From: CAZEHJ01 sp964512485 | GTDB lineage: Bacteria; Bacteroidota; Rhodothermia; Rhodothermales; UBA10348 | Length of the DNA stretch: 31,098 nt | NCBI GenBank assembly: GCA_964512485.1 | Contig: CAZEHJ010000040.1 | Coordinates: 1 to 31,098, forward strand | Reading direction: 5' to 3' | Shown: piece after piece, positions 23,798 through 31,098 of the stretch | Numbering within the stretch: the stretch's first letter is position 1 | How the letters are laid out: each line of letters begins with the position of its first letter | Made by a program: the position numbers and the translations under genes | The notes under the pieces: model-generated | What the model saw: the letters and a program-made list of their open reading frames with translations, nothing else | Told to the model about the DNA's origin: nothing | The model's database searches: none

Positions 23798-26206
23798 ATG
23801 CGCAATATCAGTCTTCTCCTTTCAGTCCTCATTTTATTCCTGTCAATACCGTTTCAGGCAGCAGGACAATCGGGCTCTTTTGGCAACTCCGTCGTCCTGG
23901 ACGGCGATGAGATGATCATTGGCGAACCCAACACCACCTTCCGCGAAGGGTCGGTTTATGTCTATCACCGCATGGATGGACAGTGGACACTTGCAGAGCG
24001 TTTGGTGGCCCCCGATGCCGAACGCGCAGACGGGTTCGGAAGCGTTCTGGCTAAAACTGGAAATACGCTTTTCATTGGTCAGCGAAATGGCCCATTGCAC
24101 ATGTACGAAAAAGGCGATGACGGGTGGAGTCCAGCCGGTACACTTACCGGAAACGGTACGTCGGGAGTCGACCCAGGATGTAGTTCATACGGCTACTGTG
24201 GTACCGATTTCGCCATCACTCTTGCGGCCGAAGGGAATTGGCTGCTCGTAGGCTCACCAGGCGCCCTGCCTTCGAGACAGCGTAGAAATCAGGAAGCAGC
24301 TCCCAGGCCTGCGGGCGCAGTGTATGCCTATCACAGGGGAGACGATGGTCGATGGACAGAGCGAGCGGTTATCCAGTCATCTGAGGGAAGTGAAGGAGAT
24401 CGGTTCGGCGCGACAATACATTTCGAAAATGGCAGCGCTCTCATCGGATCTCCGCTGTGGAATGATGATGCTGCCGGGCTCGAAGGAGTCGGCCGGGTAA
24501 CCCGGTTTGTGCTCCATGGTGACGAGTGGTCAGAAAGGGAATCTCTGGCATTCTTCTCTGAATCGACCGCAAATTTTGGCAGCTCGATCGCAGTAAATGG
24601 AAATACCGCCCTCATCGGTGCTCCAGGTTCGAATAACAGTGAGGGTGCCGTCTTCTCGTATCAATTGAGTGATGGGTCTCACGGATGGACACCAATGACC
24701 GTCACGAGACTTGGCGAAGGAGAAAGTGGTGACAGATTCGGAAGTGGCATCGCGTTTTCGGGAGATGACGTGTGGGTAGGTTCGCCTACGTTGCGGGAAA
24801 ACCTGACGGGCTCGACCTGGGTGTACGAAGCAGGCGAAAACGGTGCATTGAATAGTGCTCCAAAGAGACTTCAACTTGAAAACACGGTCGAACGTGACGC
24901 TTTCGGACAGCATATTCTGTCCAGCGGAAGTCAGGTTGCTGTCATCGCTCCCGGAATGCATCACCAGTCAGGAGCAGTATTCGTCTACTCTGGTGCAGAT
25001 TCTGACGCAGAAATGCTGGTGGGTCCGCCCGATGCACTCGGTGCCATCCTGGGTGAAAAAAAGGAATGCGTAGATGGAAAAATCGGCCCATTCGATTGTG
25101 ACGAAGTCGAACTGCTATCCTTCATTCCAACCTCCATTCTACGTGCCCCCGAAAATGCCCGTGGAGTCAGAACAAACGACAATTGGGGATGGACGGACCC
25201 TGAAACCAAACAAGAATATGCGCTTGTCGGTCGCAACGACGGTACGTCATTCATCGACATCACAGATCCCTCGAACCCCATCCTCGTCGGCGATCTCCCC
25301 AAACCGTGGGGTACGCCTCCGTCACAGCTCTGGCGCGACATCAAGACCTATAAGGACCACGCATTCATTGTAGCTGACGGCGCTGGTGATCATGGAATGC
25401 AGGTTTTCGACCTGACTCGACTCCGGGACGTCACCGACGCGCCCGAGCTCTTTACACCTGACCTTCATTACACCGAAATAGCCAGTTCACACAACATCAT
25501 CATCAATGAAGAGACCGGGTTCGCCTACACGGTCGATGGGCCCACGTGCGGAGGTGGCCTCTATATGATGGACATTGAAGAGCCGCTGAATCCGGTATTT
25601 GTGGGATGCTCGAAAGGCGGAGACCGCGGTACTCATGATTCACAATGTGTGACGTATGAAGGTCCGGATACACGCTACAGCGGCCATGAATTGTGCCTCA
25701 ACTCGAACGGAGCATATTTCGAAATCGTCGATGTAACGGAAAAAGAAACTCCGCGCGTGCTGTCAACAGCATCGTCACCGAATGCGGCATACATCCACCA
25801 GGGTTGGTTGACAGATGATCACAAATACTTCTATCAGGATGACGAATCAGACGTGATCCGCGGGAATGTTGAACTGACCCGTACGCTGGTCTGGGATCTT
25901 TCCGATCTGGAAGACCCGGTGCTGATCAATGAGTTCATGGGCTCAATGCCTGCCAGTGCGCATAACCTGTATCTGAAAGATGGTTTTGCCTACCAGGCCA
26001 ATTATCGCTACGGTCTGCACGTCTTGGATATCGCCGACCCGGAGAATCCTGTTGAAGCAGGATATTTCGATACCTCACCCTATCAGGACGGTCCTGGTTT
26101 CAGTGGAGCCTGGAGCACGTATCCTTTCTACGAAAGCGGCACTGTTCTGGTCACCAGCCTTCAGGAAGGGCTGTTCGTTCTGAGAAAGCGAAAAGAAGCA
26201 TTCTAG
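23798..26206 (+). CDS. Secreted FG-GAP repeat / choice-of-anchor-B family protein
   Basis: 802 residues, secreted: the signal peptide ends near FQAAGQ. The first half (about 27-410) contains repeated units of the form FG-x-x-hhh-x-x-G-x-x-hhhG-x-P, with closing GAVFVYS or SVYVYHR. These are integrin-alpha-like FG-GAP blades of a beta-propeller. The second half (about 440-800) carries LVIVD-like repeats (SFIDITDPSNPILVGDL, HVLDIADPENPVEAGYF) and the conserved SHNIII and GTHDSQCV blocks typical of choice-of-anchor-B proteins in marine Bacteroidota relatives and others. The in-frame ATG at 23741 would add 19 residues before the signal peptide and is rejected. The permease gene follows after 35 bp. 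Function is unknown; surface adhesion or sorting is possible. Confidence 0.85.
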   Translation: MRNISLLLSVLILFLSIPFQAAGQSGSFGNSVVLDGDEMIIGEPNTTFREGSVYVYHRMDGQWTLAERLVAPDAERADGFGSVLAKTGNTLFIGQRNGPLHMYEKGDDGWSPAGTLTGNGTSGVDPGCSSYGYCGTDFAITLAAEGNWLLVGSPGALPSRQRRNQEAAPRPAGAVYAYHRGDDGRWTERAVIQSSEGSEGDRFGATIHFENGSALIGSPLWNDDAAGLEGVGRVTRFVLHGDEWSERESLAFFSESTANFGSSIAVNGNTALIGAPGSNNSEGAVFSYQLSDGSHGWTPMTVTRLGEGESGDRFGSGIAFSGDDVWVGSPTLRENLTGSTWVYEAGENGALNSAPKRLQLENTVERDAFGQHILSSGSQVAVIAPGMHHQSGAVFVYSGADSDAEMLVGPPDALGAILGEKKECVDGKIGPFDCDEVELLSFIPTSILRAPENARGVRTNDNWGWTDPETKQEYALVGRNDGTSFIDITDPSNPILVGDLPKPWGTPPSQLWRDIKTYKDHAFIVADGAGDHGMQVFDLTRLRDVTDAPELFTPDLHYTEIASSHNIIINEETGFAYTVDGPTCGGGLYMMDIEEPLNPVFVGCSKGGDRGTHDSQCVTYEGPDTRYSGHELCLNSNGAYFEIVDVTEKETPRVLSTASSPNAAYIHQGWLTDDHKYFYQDDESDVIRGNVELTRTLVWDLSDLEDPVLINEFMGSMPASAHNLYLKDGFAYQANYRYGLHVLDIADPENPVEAGYFDTSPYQDGPGFSGAWSTYPFYESGTVLVTSLQEGLFVLRKRKEAF

Positions 26207-26241
26207 TCCAATTCTGAAAATCGCAACCACGCCCTCGAGCG

Positions 26242-28635
26242 ATGATTAAAAGCTATCTCAAAGTCGCAGCAAGGACGATCAGGAAGCAAAAAGTGTTTGC
26301 CTCCATCAACATCGTGGGGCTGGCAGTGGCTCTGGCGTGCAGTCTGCTTATTCTCTTTCACGTGAAGGACGAATTGAATTACGAGCGGAGCTTTCCCAAA
26401 GCGGATCAAATTCACAGGGTTACTTCCTATACCAAATATGGTGACTCCTTCATCCACTGGGCCCTCGGATCTGTACCTCTCGGGCCGCTGATGGCCGCTG
26501 AGGTGCCAGAAATCGAGCAGGTTGCTCGCTTCCGGCGCATCCATTCCACTGTTCTCAGTCACACGCCAGACCGCGGCGACGTGAAACGATTCAGAGAGAC
26601 GGGTGGTTTTTACGCAGATGCTTCAGCTATCGAGATGTTCGATCTCAATTTCACCGATGGAGATCGAGAGACTGCCCTCAATGGGGTGGACAGGATCATC
26701 ATCACCGAGAGTACCGCCGAGCGATACTTTGGGCAGGACAACCCGATCGGGAGGACCCTCCTGTCCGACGCTGAAGGCCGACTCTACCAGGTAACCGGAG
26801 TGATAGAAGACCTGCCGCAGAGTACCCATCTGCAGTACGACTTCTTGATATCCATGGATACATGGTTCGAAGTCAGAGATGAGCGAAGTCTGAACAGCCG
26901 TACCTGGAAGGCCCTTTTTACCTATGTAATCCTCGATGATCAGCATGATAGGGGCGACGTAGAGTCAAAAATAGCGGACTTCCAGAAGTTGTCGTTCCAT
27001 CGTGACAATCCAGATCGTGTGGAGTCGTTTTTCCTGCAACCTATCACCGACATCCACCTTCACTCCAAACTTTCTGAAGAGCTCGCACCCAACAGCGACA
27101 TTCTCTATGTGTACATCTTCGCCGTGTCCGGGCTCCTGTTGTTGCTCATTGCCATAGTCAACTTTGTCAACCTCACAGCGGCCCAGACCCTTCGCCGTAT
27201 GCAGGAAGTCGGGGTTCGGAAAGCCATCGGTGCACACCGCCGGCAATTGGTCTACCAGTTCCTGGGTGAGTCTTTCCTTCAGGTGCTTCTTGCATCGGGG
27301 CTCGGTTTCTTCCTGTTCAGTTTGGCCCTTCCGTTCTACAATTCGTTGTCGGGAAAGCAGTTCAGCTTTCTGGAATTGCTCTCACTGGATAACATGTTGT
27401 TGGTGGTCGCCATAGTGTTGGTTACCGGCATCATCGCGGGGTTGTATCCGGCGTTTTTCGTTTCTCGTTTCGGTCCTATGGAAGCACTGAAGGGACAAAT
27501 GACTCCGGGTACTTCGTCGAGCGTCTTTCGGAAAAGCCTCGTGGTGTTTCAATTCGCCATCTCCGTGTTTTTGATAACGAGCACCATCACCATCTACAAA
27601 CAGCTGGTATTCCTTCACGAAAAGGATCTCGGTTTCGACCAGGAGCAATTAATCGCTGTCAATGTGTATGGTGACGACATTATCGGCAATGTTGACGCGC
27701 TGAAAGGAGAATTATTGAGTCATGCGGCAATCACCCATGTCACGCTGGCTACTGATGTGCCTGGAGAATCGATAAGCCTTGACCGATTTCGACCACACAG
27801 TATTCCCGCGGATGCTCCTCTTCCGCTCCTGGCTATGTTCTGGGTGTCCGAAGATTTTCTTGAAACGATGGATATCGAATTGGTTGAGGGGCGGTCCTTC
27901 AGAAAAGAGACGAGCGACGAAGAGCAGTTCATGATCAGTGAGACGGCCGTTGAGATCCTTGGGGTAGTCGACCCGATCGGGCAAAAGGCCAGCGGCTATT
28001 CTCCAGAAGGAGAAATTGTAGGTGTGTTCAAAGACTTTCATTTTGCCTCTCTTCACGACACGATAGAACCCCTCGTTCTCATTTATAAACCCGATCCGAC
28101 ACCCTTCATGTTCGTGAGAACAGAAGGGGCTAACACGGCCGATGTACTTGCTTTCATGCAGACCCGGTTTCAGGACCTTTCTCCCGGCTATGTTTTCGAT
28201 TATGAGTTTTTGGATGACAAGCTGAACCACCTCTATGTGGCGGAAGATCGATTGGAACAGATTTTCAGATTCTTTTCCGGGATCGCCCTCCTGATTGCTT
28301 GTCTGGGGCTATTTGGCCTGTCAGTTTTTGCAGCGGAGCTCAGAAGAAAGGAGATTGGAGTGAGGAAAGTGATGGGTGCTACCGTATGGGGAATCAGTGG
28401 GCTGCTCTCAAAGGGATTTTTACTGCTGGTAGGCCTGGCGATCGTGCTGGCGCTGCCGTTGGCCTACTTTTCTCTTCAAGCGTGGTTAGAGGGCTTTGCG
28501 TTTCGCCTGGAAATGGAGATGTCGACATTTGTGATATCTGCAATGGCTTCGATCATCATTTCCTTGCTTACGATCAGCTATCAGTCCATCAAGGCGGCAC
28601 GCGCCAACCCGATCGACAGCCTCCGATATGAATAG
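26242..28635 (+). CDS. MacB/FtsX-type ABC transporter permease
   Basis: 797 residues, with the two-module layout of the large permeases common in Bacteroidota relatives. There is a first helix (about 20-42), a periplasmic MacB-PCD domain, and three helices near 285-310, 340-365 and 385-410 with the coupling segment RRMQEVGVRKAIGAHRRQLVYQFLGES. Then come another helix (about 430-450), a second periplasmic domain and three final helices with the matching RRKEIGVRKVMGATVWGISGLL. No ATPase gene is adjacent, so the energising subunit is encoded elsewhere. It probably acts as an exporter or mechanotransmission permease; the substrate is unknown. Confidence 0.92.
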   Translation: MIKSYLKVAARTIRKQKVFASINIVGLAVALACSLLILFHVKDELNYERSFPKADQIHRVTSYTKYGDSFIHWALGSVPLGPLMAAEVPEIEQVARFRRIHSTVLSHTPDRGDVKRFRETGGFYADASAIEMFDLNFTDGDRETALNGVDRIIITESTAERYFGQDNPIGRTLLSDAEGRLYQVTGVIEDLPQSTHLQYDFLISMDTWFEVRDERSLNSRTWKALFTYVILDDQHDRGDVESKIADFQKLSFHRDNPDRVESFFLQPITDIHLHSKLSEELAPNSDILYVYIFAVSGLLLLLIAIVNFVNLTAAQTLRRMQEVGVRKAIGAHRRQLVYQFLGESFLQVLLASGLGFFLFSLALPFYNSLSGKQFSFLELLSLDNMLLVVAIVLVTGIIAGLYPAFFVSRFGPMEALKGQMTPGTSSSVFRKSLVVFQFAISVFLITSTITIYKQLVFLHEKDLGFDQEQLIAVNVYGDDIIGNVDALKGELLSHAAITHVTLATDVPGESISLDRFRPHSIPADAPLPLLAMFWVSEDFLETMDIELVEGRSFRKETSDEEQFMISETAVEILGVVDPIGQKASGYSPEGEIVGVFKDFHFASLHDTIEPLVLIYKPDPTPFMFVRTEGANTADVLAFMQTRFQDLSPGYVFDYEFLDDKLNHLYVAEDRLEQIFRFFSGIALLIACLGLFGLSVFAAELRRKEIGVRKVMGATVWGISGLLSKGFLLLVGLAIVLALPLAYFSLQAWLEGFAFRLEMEMSTFVISAMASIIISLLTISYQSIKAARANPIDSLRYE

Positions 28636-28695
28636 CCAGTCGAAGAGTGATCGCGTATTAGCAGAAGAACACCCAACTTCCAGGAGAGGTAAATC

Positions 28696-28953
28696 ATGAG
28701 TTTCTGTGCCGTTTGTGGAAGAGATCACGAACCGGGGCCGTGCCCGATACCGTCGGTCACAAATGATGACCCCGAATACGAGGTCAAACAATACAGACGA
28801 CTGGGCTGGGGTGGCGCGACTACCGGAATTCTGATCCTGGTTTTGAGTCAGCTGCTGGATTTCTTCAGTTATGTATTTCTTACCGTCGGGCTATTAGTTC
28901 TTCTGGCAGGTGCAGGCTGTTTCTATTTGGCCCAAAAAAGCGAAGCTGAATAG
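28696..28953 (+). CDS. Small zinc-ribbon-like protein with two membrane helices
   Basis: 85 residues. The N-terminus has CAVCGRDHEPGPC (two Cys-x-x-Cys-like ligands plus His and Cys), suggesting a small metal knuckle. A linker of about 30 residues is followed by two hydrophobic segments (about 42-58 and 60-78). A good Shine-Dalgarno (AGGAGAGG) precedes the ATG. It is placed between two FtsX-type permeases and may be cotranscribed with the first. I do not recognise a named family; metal binding is inferred from Cys spacing only. Confidence 0.75.
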   Translation: MSFCAVCGRDHEPGPCPIPSVTNDDPEYEVKQYRRLGWGGATTGILILVLSQLLDFFSYVFLTVGLLVLLAGAGCFYLAQKSEAE

Positions 28954-28961
28954 GTTATCGA

Positions 28962-28977
28962 ATCCGTGATCACGGAT
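28962..28977. repeat. 16-bp perfect palindrome between the zinc-ribbon gene and the second permease
   Basis: ATCCGTGATCACGGAT is a perfect palindrome, 9 bp past the stop of the small protein and about 100 bp before the second permease. It could be a short terminator hairpin or an operator. There is no T-run. Confidence 0.4.
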
Positions 28978-29080
28978 CGCGTGTGAGGAAGAACAGAGAC
29001 GAATCAGGTTTCGGAGTAAACGTTTTGGTACTCGGCATTGTCTGAGAAGTGTTCACCACAACATTTGCCGGCCCAGTACC

Positions 29081-31098
29081 ATGATTCGAAATTACCTAAC
29101 GACCGCATTCAGGAATATTCTGCGGCATAAAGGCTATTCGGCCATCAACATCTTCGGATTGGCAGCGGGATTGGCCTGTTCCTTTTTCATTGTTATCTGG
29201 ATGCAGGATGAAATAAGTGTTGATCGATTTCATGAAGATGGTGACCGCACATTCGCGGTCATGCGTCATTCCACATTTGGCGGCAATAAGGGAACGACCA
29301 GATCAATGCCGAAGCCCCTTGCTGCGGCGCTTGTCGACAACTATCCAGAGGTCACAGAAACCATTCTCGTCAGTTGGGGCATGGATCTGCTTCTGGCTCT
29401 GGACGGAGAGTCGTTCAGATCGACAGCGCGCTACGCAGGCCCCGATTTTTTTAACGTGTTTACTTTTCCACTGATTATCGGAGATGCTGAAAAAGCTCTG
29501 CAAAGCCCGGAATCGGTAGTAATTTCCTCATCAACGGCCGAGATGTATTTCGGCTCTGACTGGCAGAAGCGTGATGACGTACTAGGAACGATTTTAAAGC
29601 TGGAAAACAGACTTGACGTGACGTTAACGGGGGTTTTTGAGGATGTGCCCTCCAATTCAACGCTCCAATTTGACTTCGTCGTCCCCATCGAAGAATACAT
29701 TCGCCGTAACGATTGGGTTGAAGCATGGGACAATAACGGATTGCGCATGTTTGCACGACTGGCAGAAGGAACGAGTGTGGAAGCCGTAAATGCCAAGATC
29801 ATAGGTCTGATTAACGAAAACGTCGATGCCTACGAATCTGAACTGTTCCTGTATCCAGTTGAAGATCTGTATCTACGGTCTACATTTGAGAACGGAGTAT
29901 TGGTAGGTGGCCGTATTGAATACATCAGAATTTTCGGAATGGTGGGCCTTCTTATCATCCTCATCGCCAGTATCAATTTCATGAATCTGGCCACCGCACG
30001 GAGTGCACAAAGAGCCCGCGAAATCGGAGTCAGGAAGTCGGTGGGAGCCACGAGATCCCTGTTGGCCAGACAGTTTCTTGGAGAATCTGTTTTCAAGGCC
30101 AGTCTGGCGTTCATTTTTGCCATTTTGCTGATCGTCCTTCTGATGCCTTCCTTCAATACGATCACCCAGAAATCGATTGCGATCTCGTCCCTCGGGGCCG
30201 TCGTGTGGCTGCAATTCGCCGGTATAGCACTTCTGACTGGGATACTGGCAGGATCATATCCGGCACTTTACCTGTCATCATTCAGTGTGAGTGGTGTGTT
30301 CAGAAGCAATGCAGGACCGTCAGGACGAGGTGCTGGTTTACGAAAAGGGCTCGTCGTTCTTCAGTTCGTGATGTCCATCGTTCTCATCGTCGGTACATTT
30401 ACAGTCTACAGGCAACTTGACTTCATTCGGTCCAAAGACCTTGGAGTCGATCGCGAAAACGTGGTCATGCTAGGCTTAGAGGGAGGAATAAGGGATCAAT
30501 ACGACACATTCAAGCAGGAAATGCTTCAGATCCCAGGCATCGTACAGGTTACACGGGCCAGTAATAATCCGTTGTCCATAGGTAACGACACCATGGGTGT
30601 TGACTGGGAGGGTAAAGATCCGGACAACAATCAGTTGTTCTGGAACAGCGCCATTGGATACGATTTCGTCGAAGCGATGGGAATCACAATGGACGCCGGA
30701 CGGCACTTCTCGAGAGACTTTGGAACCGATTCATCCAATTACGTGGTAAACTGGAAGGCTGCCGAAGCCATGGGAATGGATGATCCTGTCGGACAACACA
30801 TTTCCTTCTGGGACCGCGAAGGAACCATTGTCGGCGTGATGGATGACTTCCACATGCGGTCGATGTACCGCCCAATCACTCCTGTCATTTTTCGTCTCCG
30901 ACCGGAAGACACCAGTATGTTGTTTGTGCGAGTAGCTGGGGACCAGATCGCGGAAGCACTGGCATCGTTTGAACAAGTGTACAAGGAATTCAATCCCGAG
31001 TACCCCTTCGAATACGAGTTTATGGATTCTGAATTTGAATCCACGTATCGAAGCGAGGTGGTCATGGGGACACTGGCGAACGTCTTTGCTTTTGTCGC
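29081..31098 (+). CDS. MacB/FtsX-type ABC transporter permease (3' end beyond window)
   Basis: An open frame from the ATG at 29081 to the window end without a stop, 672 codons. It begins MIRNYLTTAFRNILRHKGYS and shares the layout of the 26242-28635 permease. There is a first helix (about 22-42), a periplasmic domain (TLQFDFVVPIEEY), helices near 283-310, 335-358 and 370-400 with RAREIGVRKSVGATRSLLARQFLGES, then a helix around 425-445 and a second periplasmic domain. The last three helices lie outside the window. The two permeases are clearly paralogous but divergent. No strong ribosome site is seen; the ATG is chosen because the conserved N-terminus begins there. No ATPase gene is in view. 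Confidence 0.9.
   Translation, partial: MIRNYLTTAFRNILRHKGYSAINIFGLAAGLACSFFIVIWMQDEISVDRFHEDGDRTFAVMRHSTFGGNKGTTRSMPKPLAAALVDNYPEVTETILVSWGMDLLLALDGESFRSTARYAGPDFFNVFTFPLIIGDAEKALQSPESVVISSSTAEMYFGSDWQKRDDVLGTILKLENRLDVTLTGVFEDVPSNSTLQFDFVVPIEEYIRRNDWVEAWDNNGLRMFARLAEGTSVEAVNAKIIGLINENVDAYESELFLYPVEDLYLRSTFENGVLVGGRIEYIRIFGMVGLLIILIASINFMNLATARSAQRAREIGVRKSVGATRSLLARQFLGESVFKASLAFIFAILLIVLLMPSFNTITQKSIAISSLGAVVWLQFAGIALLTGILAGSYPALYLSSFSVSGVFRSNAGPSGRGAGLRKGLVVLQFVMSIVLIVGTFTVYRQLDFIRSKDLGVDRENVVMLGLEGGIRDQYDTFKQEMLQIPGIVQVTRASNNPLSIGNDTMGVDWEGKDPDNNQLFWNSAIGYDFVEAMGITMDAGRHFSRDFGTDSSNYVVNWKAAEAMGMDDPVGQHISFWDREGTIVGVMDDFHMRSMYRPITPVIFRLRPEDTSMLFVRVAGDQIAEALASFEQVYKEFNPEYPFEYEFMDSEFESTYRSEVVMGTLANVFAFV

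Noticed and set aside
29217..29474. 85-codon + strand frame
   Set aside because: It is out of frame with the second FtsX-type permease, whose frame from 29081 is open to the window end.

Overview
The window looks like a draft or metagenome-assembled contig (two runs of exactly 100 N, at 5245-5344 and 8495-8594) from a Gram-negative, respiratory bacterium, most likely of the Bacteroidota/Rhodothermota/Balneolota group. The reasons are a TonB-dependent receptor with an N-terminal carboxypeptidase-regulatory-like domain, several lipoproteins, roughly 800-residue MacB/FtsX-type permeases without their own ATPase, a choice-of-anchor-B protein and a secreted sulfatase. The lineage is inferred from gene style; there is no rRNA or marker gene here.

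Region 1 (1-5688, + strand) is a respiratory operon. It encodes a CuA subunit II, a heme-copper subunit I that keeps the six heme/CuB histidines but has Gln in place of the cross-linked active-site Tyr, a membrane-anchored SCO-type copper chaperone, and a large fusion of di-heme cytochrome b, 2[4Fe-4S] ferredoxin and MvhD-like domains with an acidic repeat and an extra C-terminal domain. The missing Tyr and the nearby nirS point to a CuA-containing nitric oxide reductase rather than an O2 reductase. Region 2 (5704-10921) holds a fatty-acid/sterol hydroxylase-family membrane protein, a TonB receptor (interrupted by the second gap) and, divergent from it, nirS, a cytochrome cd1 nitrite reductase predicted to be a lipoprotein. 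Together regions 1 and 2 would carry out nitrite to NO to (probably) N2O.

Region 3 (10993-12164, - strand) has a Gly/Arg-rich lipoprotein and a small, extremely acidic protein. Region 4 (12320-21507) is a dispersed DNA-damage-tolerance set on the - strand: SRAP/HMCES-type protease, DnaE2 (ImuC), a DUF6504-like small protein and an ImuB-like inactive Y-family polymerase. It is interrupted by + strand genes for an APC amino-acid permease and an HtrA/DegP protease. The three - strand transcription units in this set share a near-identical promoter with a 17-bp palindrome (ACATAT-N5-ATATGT) filling the space between the -35 and -10. This is a good candidate for the lineage's SOS operator.

Region 5 (21845-31098) holds a lipoprotein sulfatase, a small membrane-anchored protein on the opposite strand, a secreted FG-GAP/choice-of-anchor-B protein, an FtsX-type permease, a small zinc-ribbon-like membrane protein and a second FtsX-type permease cut by the window end. 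I saw no tRNA, rRNA, CRISPR array, transposase or integrase.
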